A stretch of 64,000 nt of DNA from Daphnia pulex (GCF_021134715.1 NC_060025.1:2108001-2172000); one strand, 5' to 3'. Shown: positions 38,111 to 49,215, counted from the stretch's first letter. The notes: generated by a model not told the origin, from the sequence alone. Numbers and translations: made by a program.

Positions 38111-38660
38111 ATGCCTCGTCTACTCAAAAGTCAAAACTCAGCGTTTCGTCTAGGCTTCCAATTCATTATGGTGTTTCCGTAAGTTAAAGTAATTGCAATG
38201 TTAGATACTACTAATCAGCAGCAAATATTCCGTTTACGTAAAGTTGTTTTCGTTTCTTATTGATTGTCCAAAATTAGTGGCCCCGTCCCCTTAGTACACG
38301 TGCTCGTGGCCTACTCCCGTGCCATTCATGTGGTAAAGCAGCCAAGTCAAGGAAATGCTGAAACCATCCCAGAACTCCAACGTAACATCTGCACCAGAAG
38401 TGAGGTATGGACTGTTTCATTTGCACTGCACATGCACCATGTTTTGTACGAGTCTTATGAGAACAGTTTCCTCTGTGTAGCATTATCAGGGCAATTGTTA
38501 CATTGATCACTTATTACAACAGCTCAAGCTATTGGCAACATCAACCCCTATTTCTGAACTACTGAACCTGGGCTGCCCAAAAGAGCAGAAATACCCACCT
38601 CCAGTTTACATGTGGATCAACACTGACCACAGCTCTTCATCTGGCAACAGTCGAACAAAG
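38111..38660 (+). pseudogene. Exon-like fragments of an unidentified gene
   Basis: Three segments splice in compatible phases: 38111-38178 (ATG start, MPRLLKSQNSAFRLGFQF, ending TTTCC|GTAAGT), 38278-38404 (AATTAG acceptor, GPVPLVHVLVAYSRAIHVVK, ending GAG|GTATGG) and 38523 onward (TTACAACAG acceptor, LKLLATSTPISELLNLGCPK). The last continues as QKYPPPVYMWINTDHSSSSG until a stop about 38660. I do not recognise the family. The lack of a clear last donor and a degraded copy at 43060-43470 suggest a duplicated gene fragment; it could also be a short expressed gene of about 110 residues. Confidence 0.4.
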
Positions 38661-39230
38661 TTAGTGTAAAAAAAAACCACTAGCCAGTGAGAAGAATGTC
38701 GACATTAACAAAGAAAATTGCTGAATCATTGACAACTAGCCCAGTTTTTGCCTAGATGTTCCAGAGTTCGAGAAAACTGGAGATTCTTTTTTACTGCCTG
38801 CTCACTTGGAAACCAAGTCCAAATAAATTTACTAATCTTCAAGCACATGAGACACTGAGTAAGACTTATGAAACTCTAAAAATGTACATATTTTAATGCA
38901 ATTTTCCCACTTCATCTGCATTTTTTTTCTACTTCCAGGTTCTTTTGGGACTGGTAATGCAAATAACACTCCTCCCATAAGAGCCGCTGTCGAATTTGTG
39001 TGTTTCGCGTGTCAACTCTTCGAATTCTATTTTCTTAATGGAGAGGTTATTACTACCGAGCGACGAGAAATATTTCTTCCGGACGGAAATTTCCACCGTT
39101 AATCAATTAGGCAAGCAAGGTACCTACTCAGGTGTAAACGGATCGATCCTTAATGAAAGTCAGTCTTATTATAAAACATAATCTTTATTTTTCATTCATT
39201 AATTTGTCATACTACTTAAGTTTTGTTACC

Positions 39231-39478
39231 TTAGTTTTGTGTGATCCTGCCATCTGCATGGGAGGATATTTTTCGACAAACCAGCAGACATGTGGAGCGG
39301 AATTCCGGCACTGCATCCTCCTCTTCTCCACTTCTTCCCTTTTCACTTTCCCTCCGTCCTTGTATGTGAATTTATTCACAAGGGCGATTATTCCTTCTAC
39401 TCCTTTCACTTGTGGTACTTATGGATGCAATAATACCAATACTGTTACGGAATCTACGAGGATTTAGCCGTCGACTGA
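39231..39478 (+). repeat. Third relative of the inverted-repeat exon block
   Basis: The plus-strand segment runs from an acceptor-like TTACCTTAG to a donor-like TGAAG|GTAACA. It resembles the last block of the 16.7 and 27.0 kb arms, for example TTATTCACAAGGGCGA against GTATTCACGAGGACG, then ACTTGTGG and TGGATGC. One frame reads FTRAIIPSTPFTCGTYGCNN, similar to FTRTPFFPIPPGGF...CGC in the right arm. Alignment is by eye and weak in places. Confidence 0.35.
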
Positions 39479-40405
39479 AGGTAACAGCTCAAATTTTAGT
39501 TAAAATCCTTAGGTGGATGAAGCATTGACTGCGGGGTGGGTTTTGTTTTCCGGTTTTTCTTCTTTTGGCGCTCTTCTAACATTTTGCTTCATCAACTGAC
39601 GTAACGTTACTTACTCTCTGCTTAGCATTACTATAATCTTCCATTTCCATCCAGGCATGTCAAACGCTTTTCAGTTGGAAAGATTGAGGCTTTCACTTGA
39701 CATTTCCTATTCCAGTGGCTATTTGCGAATTAATCCTTAAATTGCTTTTTCCTCCAGTACAAGTCTTTTCACAATTCAAGATAACAATAATTAGTAATAG
39801 ATAATGCTGTGTGTGCGTTCATTTTCGATGTGTGTCGCTTGCTTGTTCACGCATTTTTTGGACCATTCGCTGATGCCAAAGTCTTTAGCCATTTCAGTGA
39901 GTTGTTTTCCCATGGGCGATCTGGGGTTGATTTTAGTGAGAACTTGAGACGTCATCCACTCTACAGAAGTAGACATGGTACTGGAACATTCAACTTTAAA
40001 TCTGCACAAATTTATCTCATCTTAGATTTTGTACCAGTTTTAATCAAAACATGTAACTTTTTTCAGTAAATTATCATAGTCTATCGCTCAATACGGGCAT
40101 ACATGTTTTTGAATCCTTGTAATTACTACTTTTTAATATCTGTTTCGTTATTTTTACTCCAAGTGTTATTGTAGCTTAAGTTGATGGAATCTCGGACGCA
40201 AATAAAACCTAGTGGAACGGAAGGGGGTGCGCGTTGAACTTACGAAAAGTTGAAGTTGAATTGCTTGACAGCTAGACATTTTTATCGTTTCACTACTTGT
40301 GTAATTGACAGATAAGTTTTCACTCTCGCATGTTTTCCTTGCCATGTCATGAGCAGTTTTACGAACTCGGAGTGACACTTAACTTTTCTTTTTGTTCACC
40401 TTTAG

Positions 40406-40500
40406 GATGCCATTCTTCTGTCAATGATTCAGCTGTCATGTGGAAAGAAAGGAGCATTTTTGGTCCCACCACTTCTAGACGAGCTGCAATCTATGAAAAG
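40406..40500 (+). other. Candidate orphan coding exon
   Basis: A 95-base segment between a strong acceptor (TTCACCTTTAG) and donor (AAAAG|GTAAGA) is open in a frame reading DAILLSMIQLSCGKKGAFLV, then PPLLDELQSMK. Composition and splice sites look like real coding sequence, but no neighbouring exon was linked with certainty. It may belong with the 38.1-38.7 kb fragments. Confidence 0.3.
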
Positions 40501-40973
40501 GTAAGACAGTTTTTATAAATTCAATTCCATCGTCGCATAAGAAAGTGAATAAAGTATTCTTTTCACTCATTAACTCAAGATGGGTTGCGTAAGTTTCAAA
40601 TGTAATTTTATATTGGCAAATTCTTTTTATTCGTTCCCTGTTTATCCAAATCCTGCTGCCACTTGTTATGTAAACGCTGTCTGAAATGCGGGCGCACATT
40701 TTTAAAATTTTCTTTCGTGGTATTTGAGAAATAGATTCGTTTGCTTCGGTAAAAAATCCAGTCGAGCGTAGATTTCTCGGTCGTACCAGTTAAGTCAGTT
40801 ACCCAGTTGGCGTTGTCCGTCACGTTAGAATAAAAAATCGGATGGGCTTCCAAAGCGCAAATTTGTTTTGTTGTCTGAAGAGGCGCCGCTTGTTGTTTTG
40901 TCACAGACACGGCATGTCTCGACGGTATGCTTTCAAAACAAAATAGAGAACTTTTTCCCGCTGTGTCTTTTTA

Positions 40974-41046
40974 GAGTTGTGTCCCGTAATCTTGGCGTGC
41001 GTTTCTTCAAAGATGGACTTGCGAATTATTATTTCGGCATTTGGTT
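40974..41046 (-). pseudogene. Cathepsin propeptide-exon scrap
   Basis: Near-identical to part of exon 2 of cathepsin copy C (about 45278-45350, the region encoding ETHAKITEHNS), then diverging. It is followed directly by a block duplicated at 45773-45933. No other cathepsin exon is nearby. Confidence 0.7.
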
Positions 41047-41208
41047 TGTAGCCAGATATCAAACAAGCGAAAGCTGCTTACCTAACAGTTGGACCCGGCA
41101 AATAGTCAAATCTGCTGTCTGGGCCTGTTTTACATGGGTTTAACTATAATTATGGACCACGGTGCAGTTTAGTCCTTCAACTCGCAGCTCTCATGTATTC
41201 ACAACCAT
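41047..41208. repeat. Intergenic block duplicated at 45773-45933
   Basis: About 160 bp, from TGTAGCCAGATATCAAACAA to TATTCACAACCAT, is nearly identical to 45773-45933. In both places it sits just before the 3' side of a MATH-BTB gene, which marks the edge of a segmental duplication unit. Confidence 0.75.
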
Positions 41209-41464
41209 CCAAAACCGTCCAACCAACGTATTCGCGTAACATGTATATATTCAATTGTAAGTCTCTAAAAAGTGTTCAAACAATCCGAAACAATCAATAA
41301 TCGATTCAATATCTTTGTAATGTATTCCTGATTGGAAAATTCACATGATGAAACAAAACATAAAAAATTACAGCTTCTTGATTTCAACGTAAGAAAGAAA
41401 TTAAATATATGCTTTTACGTTCTTGCCTCGAGAACAGATAACCAGCATTCTTTTCGAAAGATAT

Positions 41465-42562
41465 TTAAACAGTAGACTTGAAAAGCTCCTTCAGCATCTT
41501 GAAACACTGCTCCGGATGACTTTGTTCTGCCTTTTCCCATTCGTCCGTCGCCATCACTTCGCCTGAGAAACGACGAAAAAATTCGACCGCATACTTCTTC
41601 AAATTAAACGCTGGATGGTTTTCATCGGTGATTACAAGTAATTCCAGACAATTTTTTGCCGACATTCGATGAATAAATTGAGTCTCACATTCTATTTTTA
41701 ACTGTTCCAACAGATATTTATCAGCGGCTGCAAGTATTCCAGCAGACATCTTCCCCATCGTTGATTCCGACAGACGGCCAGTGTAGATGAAGCGGAGGAT
41801 TTCGTTGAACACGTCTGGCTCGACGTCTTCAACTTCGATTTGGTTCGTCAAATTTTCTTTAGTTGGATGTTCAAACATAGCGGCAAAAACTGTGCTTCTT
41901 GTTGCCAAAATGTTCTTGTGAGCTTTAAATTTTCGTCCACGGACATTCACGGTGATGTCAGAAAACTTCATGTTTTCGTAGAGTTCTTCTAGGTGAGCAA
42001 CTAGTTGATCGCTGTTGTTGAATGGCTTCTTATGAAAATTTGCTTCTGTAGACGACTTGCCTGACAACACAAACCTGGTTGGAATTAAATTTTCAATCTC
42101 ACAGTAGATGATAAGTTGTCCATTTACGAAACAATTAGATTCCACTAGAGATGTTTTCTCTATCTGAAAAACACAATAAGGTAAACTTGTCTGCTTTGGC
42201 AAATAGTGTTGTTGCGGGAAAATCTTTTCACGGTTTTTATTCGAAATTGCAATCTTCACTCTGACAGGACTACCTGTTTCTTTTTGAGAAGGTATATCCA
42301 GATCGATTTTTATGTCGGGGTCCATATCAGAGAAGTGCAGAATCCATTTCGGATCACCGGTTTTTTCAGGAGAAAACTCAGATGAACGATACTCTCCCCA
42401 GTCTTTAAAAGATTCTACAAAAGCTAGTCGTTTGATGGTCCACTCAAAATCTAATGTAGTAATTTGGTTCTTCGTTTGGCACCAAGTTGATACCATGTAT
42501 GGTGGTGGCAACGTTTCCATGTGTGTTTCTACATTCGCTTTTTTTACTTGATGGTCACTCAT
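41465..42562 (-). CDS. MATH-BTB (SPOP-like) protein 1
   Basis: A single open exon of 365 residues. The start is set at MSDHQVKK (42562) because the paralogues begin MSDQ; the frame is open 17 codons further up but lacks that conservation. A MATH domain covers about residues 30-155 (DFEWTIKRLAF, SPVRVKIAISNKNREKIF, FVNGQLIIYCEIE). A BTB domain runs about 197-300 (NMKFSDITVNVRGRKFKAHK, AAMFEHPTKENL, EDVEPDVFNEILRFIYTG, AAADKYLLEQLK), followed by a short BACK/3-box-like tail. In SPOP the MATH domain binds substrate and BTB plus 3-box bind Cullin-3, so a ubiquitin-ligase adaptor role is inferred. SPOP's nuclear signal tail is absent. The lack of introns, unlike the neighbouring cathepsins, suggests an ancestral retrocopy. 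The upstream palindrome is poorly kept here. Confidence 0.9.
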   Translation of the reverse strand: MSDHQVKKANVETHMETLPPPYMVSTWCQTKNQITTLDFEWTIKRLAFVESFKDWGEYRSSEFSPEKTGDPKWILHFSDMDPDIKIDLDIPSQKETGSPVRVKIAISNKNREKIFPQQHYLPKQTSLPYCVFQIEKTSLVESNCFVNGQLIIYCEIENLIPTRFVLSGKSSTEANFHKKPFNNSDQLVAHLEELYENMKFSDITVNVRGRKFKAHKNILATRSTVFAAMFEHPTKENLTNQIEVEDVEPDVFNEILRFIYTGRLSESTMGKMSAGILAAADKYLLEQLKIECETQFIHRMSAKNCLELLVITDENHPAFNLKKYAVEFFRRFSGEVMATDEWEKAEQSHPEQCFKMLKELFKSTV

Positions 42563-42653
42563 TTTAACTCGGAAACTAATGAGAGCTGTAGCAAATTCAG
42601 GTGCGATAACCACTAAAGAGCCGAGGATCCTTTCGTAACGGCGTACAAAAACG

Positions 42654-42658
42654 ACTGA
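42654..42658 (-). promoter_or_regulatory. Initiator of MATH-BTB gene 1
   Basis: Minus-strand TCAGT within TATCAGTCGTTTTTGT, conserved as TCAGTCGTT-like upstream of the other MATH-BTB genes. Only a half site of the array's palindrome (TTGTCGAAGG, plus-strand reading) is seen near 42720. No TATA box. Confidence 0.4.
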
Positions 42659-43059
42659 TAGACTGAGTGACTAATAACAGGCCAAGTGGGCAACCAATGA
42701 ACCAAAGGACGACGCGGAATTGTCGAAGGGGTGCGTCCACATAAAATACGTCAAGCGATTTTAGCGCTTTTTTTACCCCCTCCCTCGTTTGGTCGTAGCA
42801 TGTAACAAAAAGCTAAACCCCCTTCCTTACAATACGTCACTAAATGCTTAACCCCCCCCCTTTTTTTTTAGAAGAAATAATGTGTCTAAGCTTGTTTTTT
42901 TCTCCCCCATGTCACGCTCCCAAGGCCGAAAATTAAATTTTGTTCTTTCCTAGAGAAAACTTAAAGCGTTTCCCAAAACCCCGGATCATAATCACCTATC
43001 CCTCTTTCTACTCCTTTCACTTGTGATGCTTTATATTGAATGCATCCACGCCGAACATT

Positions 43060-43470
43060 TTATCAGTCAGCGTGGCAATTCATAAATTGGGAACATTGGT
43101 CCACAATTAGAATTGTTTGTTAGACCTGTTTGTTAGTTACAGGTCTCACGTAAATTCGGCGGCCGTTCGCCGTTCGGCTACTGGGCATGTCGGCCACAGG
43201 TTTCCAGCTGAGCATGGTATTTTCCTGAAGTTTGATTAATTGCAATGTTATATCATTAGATTGTTGTAAGCAATAATTATTACAAAAACGTTCGTCTACG
43301 TTTTTCGATTGCCCAAATTGTCAGTTTGTGCTATTCACTGGTGCCCCGTCCTCTTACACGTGGTCATTGCCCACTGCCTTGCCATGCAGGGTAGAAAGAA
43401 AGCAGCCAAGCCAAAGAAATGTTGTTTTCGATTTAGAGCTCTTAATTCTTTTTCTGCTTATGTTTTTTTT
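43060..43470 (+). pseudogene. Degraded copy of the 38.0-38.4 kb fragment
   Basis: Shares with 38005-38360 an upstream block (ATTCATAAATTGG.AACATTGGT), an ATG exon (43187, ending GGTATTTTCC but with the donor GT changed to TG) and the next exon-like block. In that block TGGTGCCCCGTCCTCTTAC parallels TGGCCCCGTCCCCTTAG, and the frame carrying KQPSQ.N is preserved. The intervening frame is shifted and the first donor is lost. Confidence 0.5.
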
Positions 43471-44145
43471 TTTTGGTAATGTTACTCTCTTCCTAGCATT
43501 ACTAAGATCTTCCGCATGCCATCATTGGATTCATTGATTTATTTTTCTGAGAAGTCTTGAAGTCTTCTTTGGAAAAAGCTAGCGACTAATTTATTAATTG
43601 CTCTGTTAGTAGCCGAAGAATTTGAGATAGTATAAGAGTCAGTATAACATTTTTTCCCATAGATGTATCGTAAACAACCATTAATATCAATGAAAAATGA
43701 TTTTCATAGAAAATTGGGGAAGAGTGCTCAATTAAGATTACAAACTAAAAACAGGAATCAGGGGGATGGCAACTAAAAACAAATGTCTCCTTTGGCTCCA
43801 TTTTTCATTTTTGTAAGGAAGAAGCAAAATTTACATTGAAGAAATCTTCCGCAGAACTAACTAACCTTGTTCGTTACACTAACTAATGCGTGTTCATTAT
43901 GTATAGTAAGAAATCCGAAGAAATCACGAGATACCTGAAACACTACTTATTTAGATATTCTTGGTTATATCTGTATTCTTGGTCGACACTTTTAAATTGA
44001 TCTGAACAAGAGATTTTTCAAGCTTACTATCAACGGAAAGACTCAGTGTGCGGTGCAGATATTCTCCCATAATTGTATTGCACCTTAACATTAATGAGGA
44101 AACAAGAGAATTTATGGGATTGGATATAGAGTAAAGGAAATCTGA

Positions 44146-45524
44146 TTAAATTATGTTAGCAGTGCGAACGCATCTTTCAATCATGCACAAATCGACACCT
44201 CGTCGGACAAGAACGTAGCCGGCAGCTCCCCACTTATTACCCCACGAATTACGTACGACCTTATTTTAATTAAGTCGAAAAATGTAGTTGTTACGAATGA
44301 CAGGTAATCTTTGCTTTCGTATTTACCCAATAATTAACGCCATTCTGAGTGCCATATCCGACGATGTTCATAGCGTGAGCCCTTCTGGGAACGCAATTGT
44401 TGTCGTTAAAAACTCCACTTCTGCATGTCGCAAGCAATAAATTATTTTAAATGTCATTTTTTCTAAATATTTTCTTTTGATCATTTACTTGTAGTTCATG
44501 AAACTATCGGGCAGTTGCATATAAATGGAAAGGATTCGTTTTCCCGACAAGATGCTCATCATGGCCTTTGTATCTCCTGCTGGAACCCATTGTACAGGAT
44601 TTGAAGAGGAAATTTGAGCTCCAATCGTCATATTCCGTGTGCTAAACTTGCAATCTCCAGCCTTAGCTATGTAAGGGTAGGATTTTTCGTCAGTTTGGCC
44701 GCAGTTGGAAGCCAAGTATTGCCAAGCCTCGTGTTCCCATCCGCCAGAGCAGCCGTTAGCCCGGCTGCAGTCTATTATCTGCTGCTCGCTGATAAGCAGT
44801 AAAAAGGTATTTTAATAATTCATAATCATTTTAAACCATTCATAAGTTTGTGTTACCTGAAGTCGAGACTCTTTCCTCCTTGTTTTTTACATTTGCCAAA
44901 TTCGACGACTGCAGTGGCGGAATGAGCCCAGCAACTACCACATCTACCTTGGTTCCTTACCGGCGGCATGCACGAATCAGTACGGTAGTCAACCTGAATA
45001 AAATTTTCTAATTCAATTTAACGAACTTGAATTTCCTGTCTACAGTAGTACAACTGACTTACTCTGCTCAGTTGTCGCTCAGACGAGATACCAGGCAAAT
45101 TGGAAGGTGGGACCGGTTCAAGTGCTCCGAAAAAAGATTGCTGTTCGTCTTCAGTCTTTCAAATGAACAAGGAAAGCAGACTTCATGATTCACCTTACGG
45201 AAAGATTCAAAGTGTAAGTAATTACCATAACTGAGAAGGCATTGTGGTCCATTTTGTAAGTGGCGTTTGTTTTAGAGTTGTGCTCCGTAATCTTGGCGTG
45301 CGTTTCTTCAAAGATGGATTTGCGTATTCCTAATTCGGCTTTCGTTTGAACTCCTAACGGGAATTCGTCCTTTGGAGTGAAAGTATTTGTGGAATTAGTT
45401 TATTGTACTAAACATTTAAAAGTACCTGATATTTCTTCCAAGCAGCTTCCACATCGTCGGAAGCTTGGATATTAATTGCCCCACAAATAAGGACTAAGGT
45501 GAGAACGCAAAAACTTTTTGCCAT
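44146..45524 (-). CDS. Cathepsin L-like cysteine protease, copy C
   Basis: Seven coding exons (45426-45524, 45226-45369, 45063-45155, 44857-44993, 44489-44788, 44327-44420, 44146-44259) give 326 residues. A signal peptide (MAKSFCVLTLVLICGAINIQ) leads the I29 propeptide (ELGIRKSIFEETHAKITEHN). The papain domain starts at [20 protein letters not shown]. The active Cys lies in GSCWAHSA, where the usual Phe is His, shared with copy D. CSGGW replaces the usual CGGG. The His (RRAHAMNIVGYG) and Asn (VRNSWG) are present. Unlike copies A, B, D and E it has no obvious TATA box or UTR intron acceptor before the ATG, so its promoter may have been replaced at a duplication border. Coding capacity is intact. 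Confidence 0.88.
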
Positions 45525-45772
45525 TTTTATTTCGGTAAATAGAATTGAGCTAACCAACAATCAAGAAATAATCGGTAAACAAAAAATTTCTGTACACGAT
45601 TTCCAAAAATATTTAAAATAAGGTGTACAAAAAGGAGTGTAGAGCTTGATGGGTGCGAACCCGTCGGGAGTTAATTTTGGACTCGCTAACAGGATACGAT
45701 GGTGATTAGCATACACGTATCGATAGCTTTACGTACTGCGAAATCCTTGAAAAGTATTATTTGATGTGGAAT

Positions 45773-45933
45773 TGTAGCCAGATATCAAACAAGCGAAAGC
45801 TGCGTACCTAACAGATGGACTCGGCAAATAGTCACGGTCTGTTGGCTGGATCTGTCTATATGGGTTTAACTATATTGTTGACAAAGGTTCAGTCCAGCCC
45901 TTCAACTCGCAGCTTTCCTGTATTCACAACCAT
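45773..45933. repeat. Intergenic block duplicated from 41047-41208
   Basis: Nearly identical to the block at 41047-41208. It separates cathepsin copy C from the broken MATH-BTB gene at 45965. Confidence 0.75.
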
Positions 45934-45964
45934 AAAAAACTCGATCACAATTTTCTGCCGACGT

Positions 45965-46863
45965 TTAATGGGAAAATTGAGTCTCGCATTCCATTTTTAA
46001 CTGTTCCAACAGATATTTATCGGCGGCTGCAAGTATTCCGGCGGACATCTTCCCCATCGTTGACTCCGACAGACGACCAGTGTAGATGAAGCGAAGGATT
46101 TCGTTAAACACGGCCGGCTCGACGACTTCAACTTCGACTTGGTTAGTTAAATTTTCTTTCGTTGGGTGCTCAAACATCGCGAAAAAAATGTACTTCTTGT
46201 GGCTAAAATGCTCTTGTGGGCTTGAAACTGACGTCCACGGATGTTAAAAGTAAAGTCTGAAAATTTCATAGTTTCAAAGAGTTCTTCCAGTTCGGCAACT
46301 AGTTGATCGCTATTGTTGAACGGTTTCTCATGGAAATCGGCCTCTGAAGACAACTTGCCTGATTGCAGGTCTTTTTGGAATGAAAGTTTCGATCTCTCGG
46401 TATATTGTAAGCTTCCCATTCATTAAACACCTAGAATTCGCAAAAAAAATTACTCGATTTGAAAAACACAGTGTGGTAAACGTGTATGCTGTGGTAAACA
46501 GTTTTGTTGCGGGTAAATTATTTCGCGTTTTTTATTTGAAATGGCAATCTATCGGACGGGATTACCTAATGGATTGTTGGGATAAAGCATTTCCAGGTTG
46601 ACCTTGATATTGGATCCCTCGTCCAACAATCGCAGAATCCATTTTGAACCAGTGAGTTTTTTCGTGAAAAAATTCAGATGAACGATAGCTTCCCCAGTTT
46701 TCAAACGGTTTTAGGAACTCAAATTGGTTAATGGTCCACTCAAATTTTAACTGCTCAACTTCGCCGCAACTTCGTTCTGCGTTTGGCACAAAAGTATGCT
46801 ACTTGGTGGTGGCAGAATTTCAAACTGCGTTTCCACAGCTTCTTTATTTTGTTCGTCGCTCAT
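45965..46863 (-). pseudogene. MATH-BTB pseudogene 2
   Basis: Starts like its relatives (MSDEQNKEA at 46863), but frameshifts break it near 46790-46740, in the second half of the MATH domain (about 46560-46420) and in the BTB domain near 46180-46150. The reading ends at ECETQFSH and a stop at 45965, so the C-terminal BACK-like tail is gone. Its upstream region still has an initiator (TCAGT, 46991-46987) and a degenerate palindrome (TCGTTGAATAGCGA, 47037-47050). Confidence 0.85.
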
Positions 46864-46986
46864 TTTTAACACTGAAAAACAAATGAGATTATTCCGGATT
46901 ATTCAGAAATTTTATGTAATTCAGCTTTGATTGACACTTGATACAAACTCCTCATGAAAACCCTTTCTTAACAAAGAACAAAAACG

Positions 46987-47050
46987 ACTGAGATGGCTTG
47001 CCGTTGCCACTAAGACGAACGGAAGACAAAGTGGAGTCGTTGAATAGCGA
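46987..47050 (-). promoter_or_regulatory. Relic promoter of MATH-BTB pseudogene 2
   Basis: Initiator TCAGTCGTTTT at 46991 downward and a diverged copy of the array palindrome at 47037-47050, about 48-61 bp upstream of the initiator adenine, the spacing seen at intact genes. Confidence 0.45.
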
Positions 47051-47598
47051 GAAGAATCGTCGTTGATATTTTTTTATTATTATTCATGTATTTTTTTATT
47101 TCTATTTTTTGTTGTTGTTGTCAGGTGACGCTTTTTGTTATCAAGACCCCCAACGACTGCAATTTACAAAATATAACCAGTGAAATTCAATAATACTTGG
47201 ATGTCAGCAACCCAGCAACAAAAGTGAGTTTGAATTTAAACCACAACTTTTTAGTTCTTAGAGAAATCTTTGTCTTTCTTTGCATGAACAACATAAATTG
47301 ATTGTTACGTATATACAAAATAACGCATGGATTTATTTATATTGAATTTCCTCTGGAAATAATTATTTGATAACCAATTTTTGTCTTTTCTGGTTAACTA
47401 ACGATTTGAATATTTTTCAAAGCATTCTGTGGGGGGGGGGGGGTGTTGTTTTATATGCGAAATGAAGTAGACAAAATGTTGCCGAACACTGATCTCAATG
47501 CAATACAATTGTATTATCTTTAACCGGAAAAACACTAAACCCATAAAATCTAAACTACGGTCGTAGACAAGATGACAGATTTTTTTAAATATTGTTCC

Positions 47599-49048
47599 TT
47601 AAACAATGTTGGTAGTGCGAGAATAGTCTTCAATCATGCACAAGTCAACGCCTCTGCGAACGAGAATGTATCCGGCAGCTCCCCATCCACTTCCCCATGA
47701 ATTACGGACGACCTTGATTTAATTAATTTTGCAATGATAAGAATTACATTAAATTAATAAAATTGTGTTTAGGAAGTAGGAGTTGATTGAACTATTTACC
47801 CAATAATCGACACCATTCAAAGTTCCATAACCAACAACATTCATAGCGTGAGCATTATTTTCTACACAACTGGCGTCATTAAAAACTCCACTCCTATATC
47901 AAAACACCGATGATAATCATTTTAACACTTATCTGAAAATTAAACTTATCGCAGATTTTACTTGTAATTAAAGAAGCTTGAAGGCAGCTGCATGTAAATG
48001 GAAAGGATCCTTCCGCTGGCCAGAACAGTCTTCATACCAGAAATGGTGCCAACCCATTCCACAGGAGAAGAGGAAGAAACTTGAGCTCCAATCGCCACGA
48101 CCGAAGTATTTAAATGGCATGTTCCAACAACAGCTGTGTAAGGGTAGGAACTTTCGGTCATTTGTCCGCCGTTAGATGCCAAATATTGCCAAGCTTCGTG
48201 TTCCCATCCACCCGAGCAGCCGTTATCCCGGCTGCAGTCCACTAATTGCTGTTCACTATTTAGCGAATGCTCATTAATCCTGTTGCATCGTCGAGATTGA
48301 AACCATTTCGTTTACCTCAGATCACGAGCAGATCCGCCGTACTTCTTACATTTGCCAAATTCAACCACTGCAGTGGCGGAATGAGCCCAGCAACTACCAC
48401 ATCCACCTTGGTTCCTTACCGGTGGCATGCAGGAATTAGTACGGTAATCAACCTATAGCAACATGTTTTAAAATTTGTAATATTTTGCCAATACTTTCAC
48501 CGTGTTCTGTGCCTAACTTACAGTAGTGGGCAGTACTCGGCTAGAAACCCCGCGAACCTCATTAGGACGGACAGGTTTGAAAGCACCCATGTAACTTTGT
48601 TTCTCTTCATCGGTCTTATTAAATGAACACGAAACCAAATATCGTTTAAATATTCCGGTCGACATTTCAGGCAAATGACTGAATCATGCCAAGAAAGAAA
48701 CAACTGGAATATTCTGTTACCAAAACTGAGAAGGAGTTGTGAGCCAATTGGTAAGTGACGTCCTTTTTAGAGTTGTGCTTCTTAATCCTGGCGTGCGTTT
48801 CGTTGAAAATGGATTTGCGCAGTCCATATTCGGCTTTAGTTTGAACTCCCAACGGGTGATTAGCCTTATTTATTTGGATTGAAAGGAACAATTTTGAAAA
48901 ATTATTCAACAGTCAAATCAATAACTGAATTGTAGTGTTCAGATTTTACCAGATATTCCTGCCAAGCGACTTCTAAATCATCGGAGGCCTGGAGTCCGGC
49001 AGCCAGTGTCATCATCACAATTACGACGGCGAAGGTAAATTTACCCAT
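47599..49048 (-). CDS. Cathepsin L-like cysteine protease, copy D
   Basis: Seven coding exons (48950-49048, 48721-48864, 48522-48614, 48316-48452, 47962-48255, 47800-47893, 47599-47712) give 324 residues. Signal peptide [21 protein letters not shown]29 propeptide ([20 protein letters not shown]), and a papain domain from [20 protein letters not shown]. The active Cys is in GSCWAHSA (Phe to His, as in copy C). The rest reads [16 protein letters not shown], the His loop [12 protein letters not shown] and the Asn [10 protein letters not shown]. The start MGK is preferred over an ATG three codons up because a 5' UTR intron acceptor (AAAAG|AATGGG) falls between them. It is closest to copy E, and both descend from the unit that also carries a MATH-BTB gene. 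Predicted active. Confidence 0.9.
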
Positions 49049-49049
49049 T

Positions 49050-49215
49050 CTTTTCATACATCCAAATAAATACAGTTTTATATCGATTCCTATTCTATAA
49101 AAGTTTTAGCTAGCTACAACTTACCTCAGGAAACCAATTTTCTCGTAGAGTCGAATGTGTGGCTGAATCACAGAGAGAAGGATGAAAAATGATCATGAAA
49201 TCTCGGACTTTTATA
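49050..49215 (-). promoter_or_regulatory. TATA box and UTR intron of cathepsin copy D
   Basis: Minus-strand TATAAAAG at 49215-49208, a UTR exon ending at 49125 (CTGAG|GTAAG), and a UTR intron 49050-49124 ending one base before the ATG. Confidence 0.6.

Noticed and set aside
39791-40009. Minus-strand ORF of 72 codons with an acceptor-like start (TTGTGCAG)
   Set aside because: Part of it (VLTKINPRSPMGKQLTEMAK) looks coding, but no adjoining exon, family or promoter could be linked.
40608-40910. 100-codon minus-strand ORF
   Set aside because: Plausible composition but no domain or neighbouring exon, and it lies in duplicated debris.
47431-47443. Run of 13 G residues
   Set aside because: A lone homopolymer, not four spaced G-tracts, so not a G-quadruplex candidate on its own; possible slippage site only.
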